Assembly (NCBI GenBank): GCA_965601425.1
Contig: CBFCWF010000142.1
Span: 1-11,306 of the forward strand
Origin: Thiosocius sp965601425
Lineage (GTDB): Bacteria > Pseudomonadota > Gammaproteobacteria > Chromatiales > Chromatiaceae
DNA: 11,306 bases
Direction: 5' to 3'
Both the position numbers and the translations under genes were made by a program. Within the stretch, counting starts at the first letter, position 1. Each line of letters opens with the position of its first letter. Positions 1 to 6,381 of the stretch are shown here, in pieces. The notes under the pieces were generated by a model, which was not told where the DNA came from, made no database searches, and saw only the letters and a list, made by a program, of their open reading frames with translations.

Positions 1-2
1 CG

Positions 3-446
3 GGGTTGCGCTCCGGCTTCGTCGCCGGCGATGCGCAACTGCTGGCGGGCTTCCTGCGTTACCGCACCTACCATGGTTGCGCTCTGCCGCTGCACCAGCA
101 GCATGCCAGTATCGCGGCCTGGCACGACGAGGAGCACGTGCGCGACAACCGGCGCCTGTACCGTGAAAAGTTCGACGCGGTATTGGCAGCGCTCGACGGC
201 TGCCTCGATGTCGCCCGGCCGGACGCCGGTTTTTACCTGTGGCCACGCACGCCGATCGGTGACGAGGACTTCGCGCGCGACCTGTTCGCGCGTCAGCATG
301 TGACCGTGCTGCCGGGCACCTATCTGTCGCGTGAGGTCGAGGGGCTCAACCCGGGCGCCGGCCATGTGCGCATGGCGCTGGTCGCCGAGCCCGCCGAATG
401 CGTCGAGGCGGCACATCGTATCCGTGAATTCGTCAACAGTCTCTAG
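3..446 (+). CDS. dapC: N-succinyldiaminopimelate aminotransferase DapC, C-terminal part (5' end outside window)
   Basis: Pyridoxal-phosphate aminotransferase that converts N-succinyl-2-amino-6-ketopimelate to N-succinyl-LL-diaminopimelate in the cytoplasm, in the succinylase route to lysine and peptidoglycan. Only the last 147 codons are present; the family is usually close to 400 residues, so the window edge cuts the gene. The fragment opens with GLRSGFVAGDA, the stretch that follows the PLP-binding SKRSN lysine in this family, so that lysine lies just outside. HVRMALVAEP near the end carries the Arg (codon 369-371) expected to bind the substrate carboxylate in fold-type I aminotransferases. 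The stop is TAG at 444-446, and dapD starts 26 bases later on the same strand, which supports the assignment over ArgD or a general aspartate aminotransferase. The TTG at position 6 is an internal codon, not a start. Confidence 0.92.
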   Translation, partial: GLRSGFVAGDAQLLAGFLRYRTYHGCALPLHQQHASIAAWHDEEHVRDNRRLYREKFDAVLAALDGCLDVARPDAGFYLWPRTPIGDEDFARDLFARQHVTVLPGTYLSREVEGLNPGAGHVRMALVAEPAECVEAAHRIREFVNSL

Positions 447-461
447 TCAATGGAAATCTCC

Positions 462-466
462 GGGAG
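462..466 (+). promoter_or_regulatory. Ribosome binding site of dapD
   Basis: GGGAG lies six bases before the ATG at 473. It fixes the dapD start and fits translation as part of a dapC-dapD operon. Confidence 0.7.
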
Positions 467-472
467 AAGATT

Positions 473-1294
473 ATGAGTGACATCCAGTCGATCATCGTCG
501 ATGCGTTCGACAAGCGCAGCGAGACCACCCCGCGCAGCGTCGGCACCCCGGTGCGCGATGCGGTGATGGAAGCAATCGAGCAACTCGACCGCGGTGAGAT
601 CCGGGTCGCGGAGAAGCGCGACGGCGCTTGGCAGGTCAACGATTGGGTCAAGAAGGCCGTGCTGCTGTCGTTCCGCATCAACGACAACGCGTTCATCAAG
701 GGTGGGTTCACGAATTACTACGACAAGGTGCATTCCAAGTATGCCGACTACAACTCCCGCGAGTTTCGCGAATCGGGGGTGCGTGTGGTCCCGCCGGCCA
801 CAGCGCGCAAGGGCTCGTATATCGCGCCGAGCTGTGTACTGATGCCGTCCTACGTCAACATCGGGGCCTACGTCGATTCCGGCACCATGGTCGATACCTG
901 GGCGACAGTCGGCTCCTGTGCCCAGATCGGCAAGAACGTTCACCTGTCGGGGGGCGTCGGCATCGGCGGCGTGCTCGAACCGCTGCAGGCGGCACCGACG
1001 ATCATCGAGGACAACTGTTTCATCGGCGCCCGCTCGGAGGTCGTCGAAGGCGTGATCGTCGAGGAGGGCTCGGTCATTTCGATGGGTGTCTATATCGGCC
1101 AGTCGACACGGATCTACGATCGCGAGAACGACGAAATCCTGTACGGCCGGATCCCCGCAGGCTCGGTGGTCGTTTCCGGAAACCTGCCATCGAAGGACGG
1201 TAAATACAGCCTGTATTGCGCGGTGATCGTCAAGCGCGTCGATGAGAAAACCCGGTCCAAGGTGGGCATCAACGAACTGCTGCGCGACATCTGA
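473..1294 (+). CDS. dapD: 2,3,4,5-tetrahydropyridine-2,6-dicarboxylate N-succinyltransferase DapD
   Basis: Transfers succinyl from succinyl-CoA to tetrahydrodipicolinate, the committed step of the succinylase branch of lysine/diaminopimelate synthesis, as a cytoplasmic trimer. The product is 273 residues, against 274 in E. coli. It has an N-terminal helical domain (about 1-100, with VLLSFRINDN at 63-72), then a left-handed beta-helix of hexapeptide repeats (about 105-240, including MPSYVNIGAYVD from 124 and GVGIGGVLEPLQ at 161-172), then a C-terminal strand region with SGNLPSKDGKYSLYCAVIVK. Asp141 and Glu189, the residues I recall as catalytic in mycobacterial DapD, are present at the same numbers. 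The ATG has a good ribosome binding site. It sits between dapC and a yffB-like gene, with 94 bases to the latter. Nothing is missing or odd. Confidence 0.98.
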   Translation: MSDIQSIIVDAFDKRSETTPRSVGTPVRDAVMEAIEQLDRGEIRVAEKRDGAWQVNDWVKKAVLLSFRINDNAFIKGGFTNYYDKVHSKYADYNSREFRESGVRVVPPATARKGSYIAPSCVLMPSYVNIGAYVDSGTMVDTWATVGSCAQIGKNVHLSGGVGIGGVLEPLQAAPTIIEDNCFIGARSEVVEGVIVEEGSVISMGVYIGQSTRIYDRENDEILYGRIPAGSVVVSGNLPSKDGKYSLYCAVIVKRVDEKTRSKVGINELLRDI

Positions 1295-1335
1295 TGGCCC
1301 CGCCGGGCATGCAAGATCCCGCTGGAAACGCAGCC

Positions 1336-1349
1336 GCGTGGCGCCACGC
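1336..1349. repeat. 14-bp perfect palindrome between dapD and yffB-like gene
   Basis: GCGTGGCGCCACGC reads the same on both strands and lies in the 94-base gap after dapD. AAAA follows it on the plus strand, so there is no T-run to make it a plus-strand terminator. It could be a protein-binding site or a short hairpin in the transcript. GC-rich DNA makes such palindromes fairly easily, so the role is unproven. Confidence 0.3.
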
Positions 1350-1388
1350 AAAAGACAGCATGCTCAACCCTGAGGTCAACGGCACGAC

Positions 1389-1733
1389 ATGATCACGGTC
1401 TATGGCATACCCAACTGCGATACGATGAAAAAGGCGCGGGCATGGCTCGCCGCACACGGTGTGGCTTACGCGTTCCATGACTACAAGAAAGTGGGCATCG
1501 ACGAGCAGACGCTGCGCGGTTGGGCCAGGGAACTGGGCTGGCGTTCATTGCTCAACACACGCGGCATGATGTGGCGCAAGGTCCCGCAGGATGTGAGGGA
1601 CAACATCGATGAATCGACGGCGATCCGGCTGATGACCGAGACCCCCGCGATGATTAAGCGCCCGGTACTCGACACCGGCACGGCGCGTCACGTCGGTTTC
1701 ACCCCGGAGCGTTACGAGGCGATCTTCCGATGA
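1389..1733 (+). CDS. yffB: YffB-like ArsC/Spx-family thioredoxin-fold protein
   Basis: A 114-residue cytoplasmic protein of the ArsC/Spx fold. It opens with MITVYGIPNCDTMKKA, giving one N-terminal Cys (Cys10) in a CDTM context with no second Cys of a CxxC pair, as in E. coli YffB. Later landmarks also match YffB: HDYKK (30-34), LGWRSLLNTRG (49-59), and TETPAMIKRPVL (83-94) with the conserved Lys-Arg-Pro. The lone Cys argues for glutathione-linked or unknown redox chemistry rather than a proven arsenate reductase. E. coli also carries yffB directly beside dapE, so the linkage is conserved, but why it sits in a dap operon is not known. A GAGG at 1370-1373 is about 15 bases from the ATG, further than usual. 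The TGA at 1731-1733 overlaps an ATG at 1730 that opens a short frame. Confidence 0.9.
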   Translation: MITVYGIPNCDTMKKARAWLAAHGVAYAFHDYKKVGIDEQTLRGWARELGWRSLLNTRGMMWRKVPQDVRDNIDESTAIRLMTETPAMIKRPVLDTGTARHVGFTPERYEAIFR

Positions 1734-1837
1734 CCGATAGGCACCCGAATCGACCAGCCCCCGGGCCCTTCCCTACTCGACGAAGCCTCGGGGGGTGCTA
1801 CCCGGCAGCCGCCGATCACCGCTGCCGGATGCGCTGA
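1730..1837 (+). CDS. Possible 35-codon leader or coupling ORF between yffB and dapE (uncertain)
   Basis: This frame starts at an ATG sharing the ATGA overlap with the yffB-like stop, runs 35 codons and ends at TGA 1835-1837, two bases before the dapE ATG at 1840. GAGG at 1716-1719 lies ten bases before its ATG. The predicted peptide (begins MTDRHPNRPAPGPF, ends RCRMR) is basic and Pro-rich, with no recognised domain. What I see is only the positioning: it would let ribosomes pass from yffB to dapE, which has no clear ribosome binding site of its own. It could equally be a chance frame in GC-rich DNA. Confidence 0.25.
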   Translation: MTDRHPNRPAPGPFPTRRSLGGCYPAAADHRCRMR

Positions 1838-1839
1838 CG

Positions 1840-2967
1840 ATGTCAGATACCCTCGACCTTGCGATCGACCTGATCGGCCGTGCCTCGGTAACACCGGACG
1901 ATGCGGGCTGCCAGGCCCTGATGATGGAGCGGCTTGACCGGCTGGGTTTCCGCAACAAGACACTGCGCTTCGGGGATGTCGACAATCTCTGGGCAAGGCG
2001 CGGTGGTGGCGACCCTGTATTCTGCTTTGCCGGACATACGGACGTGGTGCCGGCCGGCCCCAGGGAAGACTGGCGTTCCGACCCGTTTCGGCCGGAAATC
2101 CGCGACGGCCTGCTATACGGTCGCGGCGCCGCCGACATGAAGGGTTCGCTCGCCGCGATGATCACTGCGACCGAACGCTTCCTTGCGCAGCATCCGGGAC
2201 ATCGAGGCTCGATGGCCTTTCTGATCACCAGCGATGAAGAGGGTCCAGCGGTCAACGGCACCGTTAAAGTCGTGGAGTCGCTCGAGGCGCGGGGCGAGAA
2301 GATCGACTGGTGCCTGGTCGGCGAACCCTCGTCGACCGGCCAGGTCGGCGACGTGATCAAGAACGGCCGACGCGGATCCCTCGGCGGCGTGCTTCGGGTC
2401 AAGGGCGTCCAAGGACATGTTGCCTATCCGCATCTGGCGCGCAACCCGATCCATCTGGCCGCACCGGCACTGACGGAATTGACCACCACCGAGTGGGACC
2501 CAGGCAATGCGTTCTTTCCCGCGACGACATTGCAGATTTCCAATATCCATGCCGGCGCCGGCGCGAGCAACATGATACCGGGTGTCTGCGAAATCACGTT
2601 CAACCTGCGCTATTCGACCGAGACGACGCACGAGGCACTGCGCGAACGCATCGAACAGATCCTCGATCGACACGGCCTGGATTACGACATTGCGTGGAAC
2701 CTGTCGGGGCAGCCGTTCCTGACCCCGCGCGGAGAACTGGTCGTCGCCGCGCAGCGGGCGATCAGCGCGGTCGCAGGCCTGGACCCCGAGTTGTCCACCA
2801 CCGGCGGGACGTCGGACGGCCGCTTCATTGCGCCGACCGGGGCACAGGTGCTGGAACTGGGTCCACGCAATGCGACCATCCACCAGGCCAACGAATGCGT
2901 GGCGGTCGGGGATCTCGACCTGCTGTCGGCGATGTATGAAAGGATCCTGGAGAATCTGCTCGCCTAA
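1840..2967 (+). CDS. dapE: N-succinyl-LL-diaminopimelate desuccinylase DapE
   Basis: Zinc-dependent M20-family hydrolase that removes succinate from N-succinyl-LL-diaminopimelate, giving LL-diaminopimelate for lysine and cell wall. From the ATG at 1840 the product is 375 residues, the E. coli length, and the N-terminus (MSDTLDLAIDLIGRASVTPD) aligns with the family. An in-frame GTG at 1795 would add 15 residues without homology and is not preferred. The metal and catalytic residues are all present: His66 in AGHTDVV, Asp99 in GRGAADMKGS, Glu133 (catalytic base) and Glu134 in TSDEEG, Glu162 in VGEPSS, and His348 in NATIHQ. The dimerisation-lid region (about 180-293) is intact, with QGHVAYPHLA at 191-200. 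There is no clear Shine-Dalgarno, so translation may be coupled to the upstream frame. The TAA at 2965-2967 overlaps, on the other strand, the TAG of a degraded reading frame. Confidence 0.97.
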   Translation: MSDTLDLAIDLIGRASVTPDDAGCQALMMERLDRLGFRNKTLRFGDVDNLWARRGGGDPVFCFAGHTDVVPAGPREDWRSDPFRPEIRDGLLYGRGAADMKGSLAAMITATERFLAQHPGHRGSMAFLITSDEEGPAVNGTVKVVESLEARGEKIDWCLVGEPSSTGQVGDVIKNGRRGSLGGVLRVKGVQGHVAYPHLARNPIHLAAPALTELTTTEWDPGNAFFPATTLQISNIHAGAGASNMIPGVCEITFNLRYSTETTHEALRERIEQILDRHGLDYDIAWNLSGQPFLTPRGELVVAAQRAISAVAGLDPELSTTGGTSDGRFIAPTGAQVLELGPRNATIHQANECVAVGDLDLLSAMYERILENLLA

Positions 2968-3005
2968 CCCTGCCTTTCGACGTCGACCGCGACCTTGACG
3001 CGCCT
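2964..3005 (-). pseudogene. Possible C-terminal tail of a lost small transglutaminase-like protein
   Basis: Read leftward, the frame ends RVKVAVDVERQG and then TAG at 2966-2964. The alternating hydrophobic pattern followed by a short polar end resembles the last strand of the small (about 290-residue) transglutaminase-like proteins encoded beside DUF2126 genes. Its stop overlaps the dapE stop on the opposite strand, an arrangement typical of convergent, compact bacterial genes and not expected for random debris. It lies in a different frame from the ATP-grasp fragment just upstream, and the exact junction (about 3000-3008) cannot be placed. Twelve residues are too few for a firm family call; the assignment is inference. 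Confidence 0.35.
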
Positions 3006-3096
3006 CGAGCACACTCACACCCAGCGGATTCACGACCGCCACGCTGCCACTTCGCACCGCCTGCACCAGACCGGGCACGCCGAGGGGCGAATCCGG
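3001..3096 (-). pseudogene. Remnant of a type 2 circularly permuted ATP-grasp (DUF404/DUF407-like) gene
   Basis: Immediately after the stop of paralog B (TGA at 3099-3097), the same frame continues for 32 codons as PDSPLG followed by VPGLVQAVRSGSVAVVNPLG and GVSVLEA. This matches, by recall, an internal block of circularly permuted ATP-grasp proteins of the form DS-LGVPGL--AVR-G-VAV-N-LG--VLE, which sits well inside a protein of about 480 residues (longer when fused to alpha-E). Nothing of the N-terminal half precedes it and the frame loses all resemblance after VLEA, so it is a fragment rather than a small gene. In other genomes this ATP-grasp gene lies next to the DUF2126 gene, exactly where the fragment is found. 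It is most likely what was left by an internal deletion. Confidence 0.75.
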
Positions 3097-6000
3097 TCAA
3101 ACCTGGAAACTCAGATCCAGCAGATACGGCCGAGCGCGATCGGTGCTCTCGACATCGGCCGTCACATAGCGGCCGGCACTGGCACGCGGTTCGAACTGGC
3201 CGCGCCCCTGCCAAACCGGCAGCCCGACCGGTGCGAAACGCTGGCTTTGCGGCGGTCGTGGCCCCAGGTCGGGGGCCGCGGACACGGCGGTACCGATCAT
3301 GCCACCCAGGCTATCGGGCTGCGCAGGTCGGTAGCTGAAGCCGCCCAGCCCGCGCCCGCTCCAGGTGTCGACCAGGTCGAACTCCAGCACGTCGACGGTC
3401 GGTGCGAGCGGGTGCAGCGTGGCCGGCGGATCCGTTGCCTTGAAACGCACCCCGGCAACGTACTCACCGACGACGCCGGTAGGCTGCAGCGGCACGCGCC
3501 GGCCGTTGCACACGATCGCATGGCGGCCCGGCGTCAGGCCGCCGGCGGTCAGCTGCACCCGGTCCCGGGCCGAATCGAGGAAGCGAGCGACACCGGCTGC
3601 AGTCACCTCTTCGGCGAGCACCGGCCAGGGCTCCAGTGCCTGGCGCAGCTCCAGCACCACGTCGCCGAGACGCAGCCGGCCGAGTCGTGGGAAACGGCGC
3701 TCGATCAGCGGTGAGAACCAGTCGGCCCGGAAGCAGTAGCCGGCGGACGCGAGTTCCCCGAGCAACGCAAGAAAATCGCGCCACAAAAGACGGGGCAACA
3801 GGAACTCGTCGTATAGCCGATCGCCCCACTCGCGCAGCTCGACGGTCTCGCCGGACCGTGCGAAGCGTGCCACCAGACCCCGCAGCAACAGGGCCTGAAG
3901 GCTGGCCAGCTCGGCGGCAGGTGCCATTTCGAATGCGCCGAGCGTGACCCGCCCAAGGCGCCGGCCGGGCCGCATCGGGTCGTACAGTTCGTCCACCCGG
4001 ATCTCGGCGCGCCGCATGTCGCCCGCCGGATCGGCCAACAGGTGGCGCAGCACCCGATCCGCGAGCCAGGGCTCGGCGGTCTCTCCCGACGGCAGCCGTT
4101 CCAGTGCGATGGCAAGCTCGTAAAGCGCCTCGTCGCGGCCCTCGTCGACCCGCGGCGCGTTCCCCGAGGCGCCGATCCCGCGGCCCGCGAACAGATAGGA
4201 CAGGCTCGGATGACGTTGCCAGCATGCGATCAGCGAACGCAGGATCGCCGGGCGACGCAGGAACGGGCTGCGTGCCGGGCTTGGCCCGCCCAGTACCAGC
4301 GGGGCGCCGACGCCCGGTGCGAAGCGGCCGCCGTCGGGGGTGATCCGCTCGCCGCGCAGACCGCAGCGGTCGGCGGCCTGGAACGTGGTCTGCAGCATGT
4401 CGGCGAGCGCGCCGCTGCTGCCGGCCGCCGGCAAATGCACGCGCAAGACGCCGGCGTCCGGCTCGAACAGCAGCCGCAACAGGCGATGGTCCTCCGGCGG
4501 TTCGTAGCCCTCGAGCAGGGGCCTTAGATCGAGTGCCTCCGCGGTCACCTCGATCGCCGCGACCAGGTCCAAATAGTGTTCCAGATGGGTCAGCGGCGGG
4601 AGGAAGCAATGCAGGCGTCCCTCGCGCACCTCGAGGCAGACCGCGGTGCGTGGTGTCGCCGCAGGGTCTTGCGACGCATCGCCCGCCTGATGTGGGCCTG
4701 GGGACGACCGTGCGGCCCGTTCACCGACGTCCGCATGCATGCTGGCGAGCGGCGGCAGCGCCTCGAACTGACAACGCTCGGGCTCGATCCGGGCACGGGT
4801 CGCCTGCGGCAGACTCTCGAGCGGCAGTCGGTACCCCATTGGCGAATCACCGGGCATCAGATAGACCGCGCCACGCCGCATGCGCCAGGCCCCGCTGCGC
4901 CAGCCACCCGCAACCGCATCCCAGCGCAACGGCAGCAGGTAGCCACGCAGCACCGCTGCATCCAGCGACAGGCGCTCGGCGAGTCTGCGGCGCTGCTCCG
5001 GATCGTCCAATGCGCCGACAGGCGCTGCCGGCTCGGTCTGCGCCCGTCCCTGCCAGCGCCTGTACAAACCGTCTTCGAAGGCCGGCACCAACCCGTCGGG
5101 GGACAGCCCCAGGGCCTGCGCCAGATCGCGCCCGAATCGCTCGGCATCTGCCGCCGACAGGCCGTCGCTCGCCTGTCCCCAGCCGATGCGGTCCGCATCG
5201 CGGCAGACCGGGACAGCGTCGGCGCGCGCCCAGCACCCGAGGCGCCAGCGAGGCGCCGACTCACCGCCGAACAGCTCGCCCTGTCCGGCCTGCACCACGC
5301 CACCCGGTGCGAGCCGGTCGCGCAACATCAGCATTAGGCGCTCGGCGACGCGTCGCTTGTCCGTTCCCGGCGCCTTGGTGTTCCACTCGTCGAGCCCGGG
5401 GGCCTCGGCGGAGACGAAGGCGAGCGAGGGGGCCACGGTCAATGCGATGTCGGCAGCCACGAGGTCCGTGTCGATCCGCTGCCCGAGCGTCTGCAGATCG
5501 CGCCACTGTGCCGCGTCGAGCGGCCACTGGGGGGCATCGGCGACCAGGATGCGGACGTCGAAACGCTCGTCGATCGCCTCGTCGCACGCCTCGCGGTAAC
5601 CCACCACTGGCAGCGCACGCAGCGGATCGGGCGCAGCCGCGAGCGGCAGATAGCCCTCATCGACGAACAGGCCACCGGCCGGGTCAAGGCCGATCCAACC
5701 CGCTCCGGGCAGATAAACCTCGCTCCAGGCGTGAAGCGCGGCATACGGCCCGTCGCCCAGACTGACCCGGTAACCGGACACGAAACGTGCCGCGAGCCCG
5801 AGGGAGCGTAGCGCCAGTGTGCCGAGCCAGGCCAGTTCCCAGGGCGTCCCTGCGCCGCGCGCGAGGACCGCCTCGGGGTCCACGGGACCCGGTGCGCCCG
5901 GCGGCAGCCCGGCGACCGATTCGTGGATTTGTTGATTCAACCGCGTAAGGAACGCGACAATGTAGGCCGACTGCCGGTCGAGCGACGCGAGGAACGCACC

Positions 6001-6381
6001 CAGACGCGGTCCCCCGCGCGGCATGCCCAGATAGGGTCCCAGCTCCTTGTGCAACTGCGGGTCGTATGCGAACGGGTAGTTCGCAGCGGCGGGCTCGACC
6101 AGAAAGTCGAACGGGTTAATCGCCTCGAGTTCGGCGATCAGCTCCAGATCCAGTCCGAGCCGGGGTACCGGCTCCGGTAGGTCCAGCCGTGCCAGGTTGT
6201 TCTCGAACGGGTCGCGCACCCAGTTGATGAAGTGCGGCCGGGCATCGATCTTGAGCGAATAGGCGCTTACCCGATGCGCCACGCCGGGCGCCGGGCGCAT
6301 TCTCAACCAGTGCGTGGACAGCCGGACCGGGCGGTTGTACTGGAATTCGATCCGATGACGCAGTGCGATCCTTACGGTCAT
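3097..6381 (-). CDS. Transglutaminase-like / DUF2126 protein, degenerate tandem paralog B (probable pseudoenzyme)
   Basis: A 1,094-residue protein with the same architecture as its upstream neighbour: transglutaminase N-terminal beta domain (about 1-100), transglutaminase-like core (about 130-250), and DUF2126 putative amidoligase region (about 290-1090). It has no signal peptide or membrane segment, so it is probably cytoplasmic. The fold landmarks are kept: RPAP at 29-32, INPFDF at 88-93, LGLAARFVSGY at 194-204, LHAWSEVY at 216-223 (His217), GWIGLDP at 228-234 (Asp233). The catalytic residues are not. Pro180 stands where paralog A has Cys180, in an ungapped alignment. In the amidoligase part, GGEPT becomes APSLA (317-321), EVN becomes RVH (647-649), NHV becomes APL (693-695) and EFR becomes TLG (813-815). 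It also has an extra low-complexity linker at about 540-578. The reading frame is open throughout, which argues against simple decay. Its ATG overlaps the stop of A (ATGA), so the two should be made together. A structural or regulatory partner of A is my inference. Confidence 0.88.
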   Translation of the reverse strand: MTVRIALRHRIEFQYNRPVRLSTHWLRMRPAPGVAHRVSAYSLKIDARPHFINWVRDPFENNLARLDLPEPVPRLGLDLELIAELEAINPFDFLVEPAAANYPFAYDPQLHKELGPYLGMPRGGPRLGAFLASLDRQSAYIVAFLTRLNQQIHESVAGLPPGAPGPVDPEAVLARGAGTPWELAWLGTLALRSLGLAARFVSGYRVSLGDGPYAALHAWSEVYLPGAGWIGLDPAGGLFVDEGYLPLAAAPDPLRALPVVGYREACDEAIDERFDVRILVADAPQWPLDAAQWRDLQTLGQRIDTDLVAADIALTVAPSLAFVSAEAPGLDEWNTKAPGTDKRRVAERLMLMLRDRLAPGGVVQAGQGELFGGESAPRWRLGCWARADAVPVCRDADRIGWGQASDGLSAADAERFGRDLAQALGLSPDGLVPAFEDGLYRRWQGRAQTEPAAPVGALDDPEQRRRLAERLSLDAAVLRGYLLPLRWDAVAGGWRSGAWRMRRGAVYLMPGDSPMGYRLPLESLPQATRARIEPERCQFEALPPLASMHADVGERAARSSPGPHQAGDASQDPAATPRTAVCLEVREGRLHCFLPPLTHLEHYLDLVAAIEVTAEALDLRPLLEGYEPPEDHRLLRLLFEPDAGVLRVHLPAAGSSGALADMLQTTFQAADRCGLRGERITPDGGRFAPGVGAPLVLGGPSPARSPFLRRPAILRSLIACWQRHPSLSYLFAGRGIGASGNAPRVDEGRDEALYELAIALERLPSGETAEPWLADRVLRHLLADPAGDMRRAEIRVDELYDPMRPGRRLGRVTLGAFEMAPAAELASLQALLLRGLVARFARSGETVELREWGDRLYDEFLLPRLLWRDFLALLGELASAGYCFRADWFSPLIERRFPRLGRLRLGDVVLELRQALEPWPVLAEEVTAAGVARFLDSARDRVQLTAGGLTPGRHAIVCNGRRVPLQPTGVVGEYVAGVRFKATDPPATLHPLAPTVDVLEFDLVDTWSGRGLGGFSYRPAQPDSLGGMIGTAVSAAPDLGPRPPQSQRFAPVGLPVWQGRGQFEPRASAGRYVTADVESTDRARPYLLDLSFQV

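Noticed and set aside
443..1351. Minus-strand open frame (302 codons) across dapD
   Set aside because: Shadow of dapD, which is nearly identical to the E. coli family and certain on the plus strand.
1336..1353. Palindrome plus AAAA as a rho-independent terminator after dapD
   Set aside because: The tract after the hairpin is A on the plus strand, so it would be a terminator only for minus-strand transcription, where there is no gene ending.
2113..3078. Minus-strand open frame (321 codons) running through dapE as a single gene
   Set aside because: Only its first thirty or so residues, lying outside dapE, resemble a protein family; the rest is antisense to dapE. The useful part is reported as an ATP-grasp remnant.
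4533..5765. Plus-strand open frame (410 codons) opposite paralog B
   Set aside because: The product is Arg/Pro/Ala-rich low-complexity sequence typical of an antisense shadow, and the minus-strand gene explains the region.
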